This document shows positions 17,974 through 25,785 of a stretch of DNA of 64,000 nt, piece by piece. Location of the stretch: NCBI RefSeq assembly GCF_000427445.1, contig NZ_KE386496.1, forward strand, positions 806,001-870,000, read 5' to 3'. Source of the DNA: Methylocapsa acidiphila B2. Lineage in GTDB: Bacteria > Pseudomonadota > Alphaproteobacteria > Rhizobiales > Beijerinckiaceae. The stretch's first letter is position 1. Each line of letters begins with the position of its first letter. Position numbers and translations under genes: made by a program. A model generated the notes under the pieces. That model made no database searches and was not told the origin of the DNA. It worked only from the letters and a program-made list of their open reading frames with translations.

Positions 17974-18046
17974 AGCATGCTCCAACGTTTGATCTCGAGC
18001 GGGTTCTTGTCGATTGGACGATGCCGTCCAATCGGAACGCGCTCTA
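17971..18046. repeat. Intergenic palindromic repeat (TAGAGC-bounded)
   Basis: The element is bounded by TAGAGC at 17971 and GCTCTA at 18041-18046. Inside is a perfect 10-bp inverted repeat, CGATTGGACG (18011-18020) and CGTCCAATCG (18025-18034), with loop ATGC. The TAGAGC end and the hairpin are reminiscent of the short interspersed repeats common in Rhizobiales. A related start occurs at 43433. It lies between convergent genes. Confidence 0.6.
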
Positions 18047-18086
18047 ACGCAACGCGCGGGGGCTCGATCACGCTTCGCTCGATGGG

Positions 18087-18611
18087 TCACGCCGCCTTGT
18101 CGAGCTTCGATCTTTTCGAACCGAAGAGGCGCCGCCAGAATGTCTTTTGCGCTTCCACCTCGATTTCGCTTTTGGCGCGTTGGTCGGTCAGGAGCTTCAC
18201 GGCGCTGGTCTGATCCTCGATCAATTTCAAAAGCCGCAGGCGTTCTTCCTGCCAATTTTGCGACATGCGGCCGCGATCCTCGCGCAATTGCGCCCGGTCT
18301 TGCTCGAGATCGGAGATCCGCCGATCCTTTTCCGCGAGGAGATGCTTCAATCCAGCGAGCTGAATCTCGAAAGCCGCCGAATAGGGCGAGGTTTCCATCT
18401 GGCCCTTGCTCGGTTTCCAATCGTCCAGCGAGAGTTCATCGGGTTCGGGCTTGGAGGTTTTCGGGAACACGCGGAAAAGCTCGGCCGGATCGATCTTGTA
18501 TCCGGCGGTTCCTTTTTCCGTGTACGATAATTTGCCAGAAGACAGAGCCTTCGAGATGGTGGATTTGGCGACTCCCGCCTCCTTGGCGGCCTGCCCAAGA
18601 CTGAAATACAT
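18087..18611 (-). CDS. HTH domain plus coiled-coil protein, probable autoregulator
   Basis: 174 residues. The N-terminus, MYFSLGQAAKEAGVAKSTISKALSSG, is a helix-turn-helix of MerR/excisionase type, followed by a wing (YTEKGTAGYKIDPAELFRVF). Residues ~85-150 form a charged coiled coil rich in Glu, Arg and Leu (EKDRRISDLEQDRAQLRE). The layout is like KfrA-type or plasmid/phage-derived DNA-binding proteins. The ATG at 18611 has a GGAA site 9 bases away; a TTG 60 bases upstream is possible but would read through the palindrome at 18617-18648. No partner gene is adjacent; function unknown. Confidence 0.75.
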   Translation of the reverse strand: MYFSLGQAAKEAGVAKSTISKALSSGKLSYTEKGTAGYKIDPAELFRVFPKTSKPEPDELSLDDWKPSKGQMETSPYSAAFEIQLAGLKHLLAEKDRRISDLEQDRAQLREDRGRMSQNWQEERLRLLKLIEDQTSAVKLLTDQRAKSEIEVEAQKTFWRRLFGSKRSKLDKAA

Positions 18612-18616
18612 GGCGC

Positions 18617-18648
18617 GTTTCCAAACGTACGGGTGAGTGTTTGGAAAC
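18617..18648. promoter_or_regulatory. Candidate operator of the HTH/coiled-coil gene
   Basis: A perfect inverted repeat GTTTCCAAAC (18617-18626) and GTTTGGAAAC (18639-18648) with a 12-base spacer. It ends six bases before the start codon at 18611 and covers the ribosome-site region, as expected for an autoregulatory site bound by a dimer. Confidence 0.6.
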
Positions 18649-18834
18649 TCTTTCTCAAAACACTTAAACAAATATTAAGCGCGATTTGAGGTTGACGTAG
18701 GCGAAGCGCAATTTCCTTTGGGGCAGGCGCTTCGATAGCGAGAGTCTTCGCCGAACCGGCGCCTCCGCGAGAACGGCTTCGTCGCGATCGCGGTTCGAGG
18801 GATATAAGGACGGGTTCGCCAAGGAGGCCGCCGA

Positions 18835-19533
18835 ATGAAAATCCGCGCCGATTTTTCCCAACGCGTCGTCGTTCGCCCCGGCGAGACCGATTGGGTCCCC
18901 TCGCCCCAGCCCGGCGTCGATCGGTTGATGCTCGACCGCATTGGCGGCGAAATCGCCCGCGCGACCAGCCTGGTGCGCTTCAGTCCCGGCGCGTTTTTCC
19001 CGTTTCATGAACATGGCGGCGGCGAGGAGTTTTTTGTGCTGGACGGTCTGTTCGAGGATGAATATGGGCGCTATCCGGCTGGAGCCTATGTGAGGGATCC
19101 CATCGGCTCCTCCCACGCGCCCTTTGCGACAGACGGCTGCACGATCTTCGTGAAGCTCTGGCAATTCGCGTCCGAAGATCAGGCTCGCGTCGTCGTCGAT
19201 ACGGCTTCGGCCGCTTGGAAACAGACGCAGACGCCGGGCCTCGCGACCATGTCGCTCCATGCTTTCGCCGGCGTTTCCACTTCTTTGATGCGACTGGCGC
19301 CCGGCCTCGTCGTCGCGCGGCGACTCGATCCACGCGGAGAGGAAATTCTCGTCATCGAGGGCGCCTTAAGCGACGCGGATGGCGAATATTCAAAAGGAGC
19401 CTGGATTCGCGATCCGGGCGGCCGCGAAACCGTTTTCTCTTCGCAAGAGGGCTGCATCCTGCTTACGAAAACCGGCCACCTGCCGCCGGATCTGTCGCGG
19501 CTTCCTGGCTTTGCCGAGGCCGCCGCGAGCTAA
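18835..19533 (+). CDS. Cupin domain protein, ChrR-like
   Basis: 232 residues carrying two tandem cupin barrels. The first has the metal-ligand set HEHGGGEEFFVLDG with P-x-G-x-Y (residues ~59-80); the second has the degenerate RRLDPRGEEILVIEG, in which the His ligands are replaced. Both barrels share the pattern ...EDEYGRYPAGAYVRDP / DADGEYSKGAWIRDP. This matches the ChrR cupin domain without its anti-sigma N-terminus. No sigma factor gene is adjacent, so a role as a stand-alone metal-binding or sensor protein is inferred only. Confidence 0.8.
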   Translation: MKIRADFSQRVVVRPGETDWVPSPQPGVDRLMLDRIGGEIARATSLVRFSPGAFFPFHEHGGGEEFFVLDGLFEDEYGRYPAGAYVRDPIGSSHAPFATDGCTIFVKLWQFASEDQARVVVDTASAAWKQTQTPGLATMSLHAFAGVSTSLMRLAPGLVVARRLDPRGEEILVIEGALSDADGEYSKGAWIRDPGGRETVFSSQEGCILLTKTGHLPPDLSRLPGFAEAAAS

Positions 19534-19544
19534 GCTGCGAAGGC

Positions 19545-22013
19545 TCAGGCGGAGCCGTCGGCGCGACGTTCTGAATTGGCTCGCGCATCGACAGGGATCG
19601 GCGCTTTGAACCCCGCTTCGAAGCCGGCGATCTCGATCTTCGTCGCCGGCGCCGCCGCCGGGTTGAAGAAGCCCTCCGCCTTGAATTGCTTGAAAATCTC
19701 GAAATGAAGATCGCTGCGCGCGCGGGACAGCATCTCGACGTCATTGATGAAAAGAGCCAGCTCGAAATCGAGCGCGCTGCCGGACATGCGGGTGAAAAGG
19801 ATTTGCGGCGCCGGGATCTTGAGGACGAGATCATGCGCCTTCGCAATCGCGACCAAGACCTCGCGAACGCGCTCCGGATCGGCCGTCGCGGCGACGGTCA
19901 AGGGAATCACCAGGCGGCTCGTGCGGTCGCCGCGGATCAGATTCTTCACCACGCCGCTGACCAGGCTCGAATTGGGGATGATGACCTGGGATCGGTCGAA
20001 GGTCTCAATTTCGGTGGAGCGGACATTGATGCGGCGGACATAGCCTTGATCGGCGCCGACGATGATCCAATCGCCGACGCTCACCGCGCGCTCCCAAAGG
20101 AGGATGAGGCCGGAGACAAAATTATTGACGATCGATTGCAGGCCGAAGCCGATGCCGACCGACAGGGCGCCGGCGACAAGCGCGAGCTTCTCGACGCTGA
20201 GCCCGAGATAGCCGAAGGAGAGCGCCGCCGCCGTGATGAAGCCGAAATAGCCGAGGCTGGTCTTGATTGAATTGGCGAGCGCGGGATCGAGACGGGTTTG
20301 CGGCAGAAGGCTTTGATCGAGCCAACGCAAAAGGGTGTGGGCCGCGCCATAGGCGAAGCCAAAAATGGCGATGGCGACGACGACATTGGCCGGAGAAATG
20401 GTGACGTCGCCGACGCTGAAGCCGAAAAATGCCGCGCGAAGATCGAAGGGCGCGTCGGCGGATCTCGGTCCCAAAGGTTGGAGCACGAGTATCGCGGCTA
20501 TGCAAAGAAGCGCGAGCCTCGCTGCGCCCGACAAAAGGACGCCGAGGAGAGGGAGCGACTCGCGTCTAACGCCCAAGCTCGCCATGAGCCAGCGCCCGAA
20601 AAAAGTCGTGGGCTTGAAGCCGGCGGCGCACGCTTCGTCGATGAGGACGGCGGACATGTTTAGCAGCGCGGCGACGGCGCCGATCCAAAGCGCCTGGTCG
20701 AGAAGGAAGCTCGCGAAAGTCGGATAGCCGAACAGGACCGCGGCGATGTCGACGACGCCGGCGAGCCACGCGAGAACGCGCAAGAGGCTGAACCAGTGGA
20801 TCTGACTTGCGGCGCGCGCCTCGGAACGATCGTCGCTCGAGCTGAGGCCCCAAAGGCCGGCGCCGAGCGCGGCCGCCGCGACAATCGAGCCGATCCCTCG
20901 GGTCGCGACCGAAAATTGCAGGGAGACATTGAGAATGTCGTTCATCGCTTCGACGAGGCGGGTCGAAGAGACGATGCAGGCCACGAAGATTGCGACTTGG
21001 ACAAGGCGCCGGCTCGCGGGATCGTCGAGTTGGGGCAATCGCCAATGTGGCCTTGACGGCGCGAAAAGGCCGATCGTAATTCCCGCTGCAAGGGCAATTC
21101 GGACCACGCTCAGCCCGGTGGCCTGCAGAAATGGCCGCAGCGGATCGCCGGCGAGGCCGAATGCGTCAAGGACGACGCCTAGAACATAGGTCAGGGCGAT
21201 CGGCGGAAGAGCGATCGCGAGCGCGATCCACCAGGCGCCGAGGGCCTTGAGCAGGCGGCTCGGCGCGAGGACCTCGGCCCGACGCGAAAGCACGCGCCGG
21301 GCGAGCCAGACCAGCAAGGCGTAAAAGGATGCGATGGCGGCGAGCCCGCCCCAGAAACCCCAATTGCGCCAGCCGTCGAATTTTGCGTTGATGGACTTGA
21401 ACCATTCGACGAAGAGCGTCTGCGCGGCGGCGAAATTCGACGGCGCCTCGCTCCAGACATCGACCCAGAGCACGGAATCGGTGAGGCTTGGCGCCCGCTC
21501 GAATAGCGAACTGGCGAACAAGGCGCGCTGGCGCGCCGCGATGGCCGCGCGGATCTGATCGGTCCTCACGCTGAGCAGCTTCGCCCGCTTGGAAAGCTCG
21601 TCGGCGTCGTTGAAGCTCTTTTGCTGGGCGGCGCGCTCCGCTGTCACGGCCTGGCTTTCCGGCGGCGCCTTTTCGTCCGGCGCGGGTCCAAGCTGGTCCA
21701 ATCTCGTTTTGATTTCGGCGAGCTTGGGGGCGATCTGCTCGATCGCCGCATTGAGCTGGTCGGCTATCGGGCCGATCTGCTGACGCAAAGCTTGAAGATC
21801 TGGATCGGTGAGATTGCGGCGATCGAGGCTCGACTCGATCTGCTTCAGCGTCGCATTGATCTTGTCGAGATCGGCGCCGGTCATCATGCGCATCGGCGCG
21901 ACGGTCGGCTGTTGCCCGGATGGCGAGGGGGACGGCCCGGGCCCTTGGGCGAAAGCTGTCCCGATCGCGCAAAGGGCGACGAAATAAATCGCCCGGACTA
22001 GAGATTTCAGCAA
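19545..22013 (-). CDS. Mechanosensitive channel of the MscS family with DUF3772 N-terminus
   Basis: 822 residues. Signal peptide (to about GTAFAQG), then a periplasmic helical DUF3772 region (~40-190) with repeated polar helices, then around ten hydrophobic segments, then the MscS pore and beta domain: GIGFGLQSIVNNFVSGLILLWERAVSVGDWI is the pore helix end and the start of the beta domain (long hydrophobic stretch near residue 640), followed by GYVRRINVRSTEIETFDRSQVIIPNS. It would release solutes on hypo-osmotic shock. It ends convergently 11 bases from the cupin gene. Confidence 0.92.
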   Translation of the reverse strand: MLKSLVRAIYFVALCAIGTAFAQGPGPSPSPSGQQPTVAPMRMMTGADLDKINATLKQIESSLDRRNLTDPDLQALRQQIGPIADQLNAAIEQIAPKLAEIKTRLDQLGPAPDEKAPPESQAVTAERAAQQKSFNDADELSKRAKLLSVRTDQIRAAIAARQRALFASSLFERAPSLTDSVLWVDVWSEAPSNFAAAQTLFVEWFKSINAKFDGWRNWGFWGGLAAIASFYALLVWLARRVLSRRAEVLAPSRLLKALGAWWIALAIALPPIALTYVLGVVLDAFGLAGDPLRPFLQATGLSVVRIALAAGITIGLFAPSRPHWRLPQLDDPASRRLVQVAIFVACIVSSTRLVEAMNDILNVSLQFSVATRGIGSIVAAAALGAGLWGLSSSDDRSEARAASQIHWFSLLRVLAWLAGVVDIAAVLFGYPTFASFLLDQALWIGAVAALLNMSAVLIDEACAAGFKPTTFFGRWLMASLGVRRESLPLLGVLLSGAARLALLCIAAILVLQPLGPRSADAPFDLRAAFFGFSVGDVTISPANVVVAIAIFGFAYGAAHTLLRWLDQSLLPQTRLDPALANSIKTSLGYFGFITAAALSFGYLGLSVEKLALVAGALSVGIGFGLQSIVNNFVSGLILLWERAVSVGDWIIVGADQGYVRRINVRSTEIETFDRSQVIIPNSSLVSGVVKNLIRGDRTSRLVIPLTVAATADPERVREVLVAIAKAHDLVLKIPAPQILFTRMSGSALDFELALFINDVEMLSRARSDLHFEIFKQFKAEGFFNPAAAPATKIEIAGFEAGFKAPIPVDARANSERRADGSA

Positions 22014-22071
22014 TTCGTTCCCTTTGAACCTGACTGAGGCGGCGAAAGCCTCGGCGTTAACGCGAGCCGTT

Positions 22072-23184
22072 TCAGCTCTTGCGCCTTTGGCTAGCGATTC
22101 GCGCGTCAGCGCGCAAATCGGGCGCTGGGTCCTGCGGCGGATAGAGATGCGTCGCGCCGCGATAATCCTCGATGCGGAAGAAGCCTTCGCGCGCGCTCTC
22201 CGTCAAGTAATTCGGTCCGATCGGCGTCTTGCCGAGGCCGCCCGGCAGATCCAGCATATAGGTCGGTTGACATAAGCCAGAGAGCCGGCCGCGCAATTGC
22301 CGGATCAACTCCTGGCCTCTGGCGATCGGCACGCGAAAATGCGCGGTGCCCGGCGCGAGGTCGAGCTGGTGCAGATAATAGGGCTTGATCCGCGCCTCGA
22401 CGAAACCGCGCATCAAGGCCGCGAGAGTCTCCGCGTCGTCGTTCACTCCAGCGAGAAGCACGGTCTGGCTTAGCATTGGAATCCCGGCGTCGATGAGGCG
22501 GGCGCAGGCGGCGCGAGCGCGGGGGGACAATTCGCGGGGATGGTTCGCGTGCAAGGCGAGATAGACGGTCTTGCCGCTCGCCCGCAAGCTCGCGGCAAGT
22601 TGATCCGTGACGGCGTCCGGATCGACCGCGGGGACGCGCGTATGAAGGCGAACGATCTTCACGTGGTCGATCGTCGAAAGCCGCATCATGATGTCGTCGA
22701 GCCGACGGGGCGACAGCATCAGCGGATCGCCTCCGGTGAGGATCGCCTCCCAGATCTCTGGATGATCGGCGACATAGGCGAAGGCGGCGTCGAGCGCGGC
22801 GGGCGACAGAAATGCCGGGGCGCCGGGTCCCACGGTCTCACGGCGAAAGCAGAAGCGGCAATAGACCGGGCAATGATGCAGGAATTTCAAAAGCACGCGG
22901 TCGGGATAGCGATGGACGATTCCGTCGACCGGGCTGAACGCGTCATCGCCGACTGGGTCCACTCTCTCATGGGGCGAGACCTTGAGTTCAGCCAGGTCCG
23001 GCAGGAATTGGCGCGCGATCGGATCATGGGGATCGGCGCGGTCGATCAGTCCCGCGACCGTCTCGGTCAGGCCGATGGCGTAGCTGCGACTCACGCGCTC
23101 CAGGGCGTCCCGCTCGGATTCCGCCGCTAGGCCGGCCGCGACGAGATCGCCGGCGCCGCGCAGCGCCGGACCGTGATTTTTCAT
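22072..23184 (-). CDS. epmB: EF-P (R)-beta-lysine pathway lysine 2,3-aminomutase
   Basis: 370-residue radical SAM enzyme converting (S)-alpha-lysine to (R)-beta-lysine for attachment to EF-P. The radical SAM motif C-x3-C-x2-C is visible as HCPVYCRFCFRRE near residue 107. LTGGDPLML and the PLP-lysine region near PTYMLDLPGGLGKTP are as in KamA/EpmB proteins. The start overlaps the stop of epmA by 4 bases. The short length (370, lacking the extended C-terminus of clostridial KamA) and adjacency to epmA/efp support EpmB. Confidence 0.93.
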   Translation of the reverse strand: MKNHGPALRGAGDLVAAGLAAESERDALERVSRSYAIGLTETVAGLIDRADPHDPIARQFLPDLAELKVSPHERVDPVGDDAFSPVDGIVHRYPDRVLLKFLHHCPVYCRFCFRRETVGPGAPAFLSPAALDAAFAYVADHPEIWEAILTGGDPLMLSPRRLDDIMMRLSTIDHVKIVRLHTRVPAVDPDAVTDQLAASLRASGKTVYLALHANHPRELSPRARAACARLIDAGIPMLSQTVLLAGVNDDAETLAALMRGFVEARIKPYYLHQLDLAPGTAHFRVPIARGQELIRQLRGRLSGLCQPTYMLDLPGGLGKTPIGPNYLTESAREGFFRIEDYRGATHLYPPQDPAPDLRADARIASQRRKS

Positions 23185-24245
23185 GGCGCGGTCGGGCTTT
23201 CGGCCACGGGCGTCCAGATCACTTGCTCAATATGCGTCGCGCCCGTGGCGAGCATGACGAGCCGGTCGAAGCCGAGCGCGATCCCGCACGCCTCCGGCAT
23301 TTCCGAGAGAGCCGCGAGAAAATCTTCGTCGAGCGGGTAGGACTCGCCATAAATTCGTTGCCGCTCCGCCATTTCCGCCTCGAAGCGCCGACGCTGCTCA
23401 ATTGGATCGGTCAATTCGCCGAACCCGTTGGCGAGTTCGACGCCGCAGGCATAAAGCTCAAAACGCTCGGCGAAGCGTCGATCCAGCCCCAATTTGGCGA
23501 GCGCCGCCTCGCTCGCGGGATAATCGATGAGGATCGTCGCCCGTCCATGGCCGAGATTGCGCTCGATCTTCTCGCTGAGCACTTTGCTGAAAATATCCGA
23601 CCAGCTGTCGTCTTCGACAATTCTGATCCCGCGCGCGCGGGCGTGGGCGGCGAAAGCCTCGCGATCCGGCTCGAGGCCTTGAAGCAACGACAGGAGATCG
23701 ATCCCGGCGTGACGGTCGAACGCCTCGACGACGCTCAAGATCTCGGGTTCGGCGAAAGGATTGGCGAAATGCCCCGCATAGCTCAAGTCCTGCGCGCCCG
23801 CCGCCCTGGCGGTTGCGGCGAGAAGCCCGGCGCAATCCTCAATGAGTCTCTGGTAGGGCTCGTCGGCCCGATACCATTCGAGCATGGTGAATTCCGGGTG
23901 GTGGAGCCTTCCCCTCTCGCGGTTCCGGAAGACATGGCCGAAGGCGAAGATCCGCTTTTCGCCCGCGGCGAGCAGCTTCTTCGCCGCGAACTCCGGCGAA
24001 CTATGGAGATAAAGTCGTGATCCCTGGCCCGTAGGATCGATGATCTCGGTCGAGAAAGCGCTGATATGGGCTTCGTTTCCGGGCGAGACCTGGAGAATGG
24101 CAGGGTCGAACTCGATAAAAGAGTCGGAGGCGAAGAAGGCGCGCGCCGCCGTCGCTATTTTCGCGCGCGCGGCGAGAAACGGCCGTCGGTCGCGGTGAAT
24201 ATGCGGCCGCCACCAGGGCGACGGTTTGGCTGCGGCCTCTATCAT
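23181..24245 (-). CDS. epmA: EF-P--(R)-beta-lysine ligase (GenX/EpmA)
   Basis: 354-residue class II lysyl-tRNA synthetase-like enzyme without an anticodon-binding domain. It adenylates beta-lysine and transfers it to EF-P Lys34. Class II motif 2 is seen as FRNRERGRLHHPEFTMLEWY (residues ~107-126) and motif 3 as GIALGFDRLVML near the C-terminus. Length and lack of an OB fold distinguish it from LysRS. It overlaps epmB and is divergent from efp, 146 bases away. Confidence 0.95.
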   Translation of the reverse strand: MIEAAAKPSPWWRPHIHRDRRPFLAARAKIATAARAFFASDSFIEFDPAILQVSPGNEAHISAFSTEIIDPTGQGSRLYLHSSPEFAAKKLLAAGEKRIFAFGHVFRNRERGRLHHPEFTMLEWYRADEPYQRLIEDCAGLLAATARAAGAQDLSYAGHFANPFAEPEILSVVEAFDRHAGIDLLSLLQGLEPDREAFAAHARARGIRIVEDDSWSDIFSKVLSEKIERNLGHGRATILIDYPASEAALAKLGLDRRFAERFELYACGVELANGFGELTDPIEQRRRFEAEMAERQRIYGESYPLDEDFLAALSEMPEACGIALGFDRLVMLATGATHIEQVIWTPVAESPTAP

Positions 24246-24391
24246 TGCGCTATTTCGCTTGAAAAAGAACCCGGAAGGCGGTTAGCGAAGGGCCGCGCCA
24301 TTGCGTGCGCCTCTCGCTCCCGCCAGCTCATCGGCGCGAGCCATCTCGGGCGGACGGCTCTGCGGGATCAGCATCGTATAAAGGAAAGCCA

Positions 24392-24961
24392 GTGAAAGTC
24401 ATCGCCAGTTCGATTCGCAAGGGCAATATCATAGAGCGGGAAGACGGCCAGCTCTATGTGGTCCTGACCGCGGAAAGCTTTCATCCGGGCAAGGGCACGC
24501 CGACGACGCAAATCGACATGCGACGCCTCTCGGATGGCGTGAAGACGACGGACCGCTATAAGACGACCGAGCAGGTCGAGCGCGCCTATGTCGAGGATTC
24601 GAATTTCAATTATCTCTATCAGGATTCCGACGGCTATACGTTTATGAACGCTGAGACCTATGATCAGGTCATTGTTCCGCCGGACGTGATCGGCGATCAG
24701 GCGCAATGGCTGCAGGAAGGCATGACATGCGTCCTCTCGATCTTCAACGGGGTCGCCGTCGCGATCCAGCTGCCGCCGCGCGTCACGCTCGAGATCCTCG
24801 AGACCGAGCCGGCGATGAAAGGGCAGACCGCCTCGTCCTCCTATAAGCCGGCGAAGCTTTCGAATGGCGCTCGAGTCATGGTGCCCCCGCATATCGCCGC
24901 CGGCGTCCGCGTCGTCGTCCAAACCGAGGACGGCTCTTACGTGGAACGCGCGAAGGATTAA
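24392..24961 (+). CDS. efp: Translation elongation factor P
   Basis: 189 residues, relieving ribosome stalling at polyproline. The GTG at 24392 follows AAGGAAAG and gives the conserved N-terminus [12 protein letters not shown]; upstream in-frame codons are not conserved. Modified residue Lys34 lies in the loop HPGKGTP, consistent with the EpmA/EpmB genes next door. Three beta-barrel domains end with [11 protein letters not shown], as usual. The EpmC hydroxylase is not seen in the window. Confidence 0.97.
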   Translation: MKVIASSIRKGNIIEREDGQLYVVLTAESFHPGKGTPTTQIDMRRLSDGVKTTDRYKTTEQVERAYVEDSNFNYLYQDSDGYTFMNAETYDQVIVPPDVIGDQAQWLQEGMTCVLSIFNGVAVAIQLPPRVTLEILETEPAMKGQTASSSYKPAKLSNGARVMVPPHIAAGVRVVVQTEDGSYVERAKD

Positions 24962-25084
24962 GAACTTCGGAGAAATATGCCTAGCGGCGTAGAAAAACGG
25001 GGTAGGGGACGGAAAAGTCTTCGAGATTAAGCTCCGAGCTTCTCCTGCGCGCTAGCGAAGTCAAAGCCCGCGGTCGTGGTGCCT

Positions 25085-25303
25085 CTATCGGCGTCCTTCG
25101 AGCTTCGCCTCGATCTGCTGCAACAACATGCGGATCGCCGGCGGCTCGCTTTGAGCCGGCGGCAATTCGAAGGTTTTCCTCAGTCTGACGCCGATTTGCG
25201 CGTCAAAAGACTTCCCGAGGAAGCGGGCGAATTGCGGCGTCTCGAACTTGCTTTCGCCGAGCAAGTGACCGCGCATGCCGTCGCCTTTCAGCATCTTATT
25301 CAT
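25085..25303 (-). CDS. Small protein with NepR-like C-terminus
   Basis: 72 residues. The C-terminal part reads IGVRLRKTF, then 14 residues, then LLQQIEAKLE. NepR anti-sigma factors have the same spacing: I-G-x-x-L-R-x-x-Y, then 14 residues with a central Pro, then L-L-x-x-L. NepR holds the general-stress sigma factor EcfG. The middle of the motif (ELPPAQSEPP) is divergent, so this is a resemblance, not proof. No phyR or ecfG gene is next to it. A GAAGAAG ribosome site precedes the ATG. An ordinary hypothetical protein or a non-coding frame remains possible. Confidence 0.45.
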   Translation of the reverse strand: MNKMLKGDGMRGHLLGESKFETPQFARFLGKSFDAQIGVRLRKTFELPPAQSEPPAIRMLLQQIEAKLEGRR

Positions 25304-25785
25304 CGAAGCAATTCTTCTTCGCCATCAGGGCGGGTGAATAGTGACAATTGATATTGTCGAAACTGCGGATTCGCCGTGGCCTGAGTCCTATCGCTCGCCA
25401 CATATGATTTCGCACTTGCTACCACCCTTGAACTTGGCAATCGTTATTTCGTTCCATGCTTAATATTGTCGCACAACCTTGCACGGAACGTGACTTCCCG
25501 CCAACGGGGCGAGCATCTTGAAGTCTGAACGCTTCAGGGTCCGGTTCAAAACGGCGGCTTTTAGACGCGGCGGCGACGCGTGGGGGCCTCGTCCCCGGCT
25601 GGCGCGGCTAGTGCAAGCCATTTGATCCGTAACGTCAATACAGGTCGGCTTTTGAGGCGTCGGCTGAGAACAGTTATCCACGATCATCCATCTAAATGCG
25701 GCAAAAGAGAATCGCTGATTTCCTCCAACGCACCGACTATGCCTGCCCTAACTTTAATCACCGGAATTCATCGGAGAGAGGGTTC
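25304..25785. other. Long intergenic region between NepR-like gene and FAD reductase
   Basis: Divergent promoter region of 482 bases, more AT-rich than its neighbours. It has a small perfect hairpin GACAAT-TGAT-ATTGTC near 25342-25357, the EcfG-like promoter at 25431-25455, and no reliable open frame. Another AATATTGTCG string near 25463 repeats the hairpin arm. Confidence 0.5.
25431..25455 (-). promoter_or_regulatory. Candidate EcfG promoter of the NepR-like gene
   Basis: On the minus strand GGAAC (25455-25451), 16 bases, AGTT (25434-25431). Consensus is GGAAC-N16/17-CGTT, so one base differs. It points towards the NepR-like gene whose start is ~120 bases downstream; nepR genes are typically under EcfG control. 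Confidence 0.4.
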
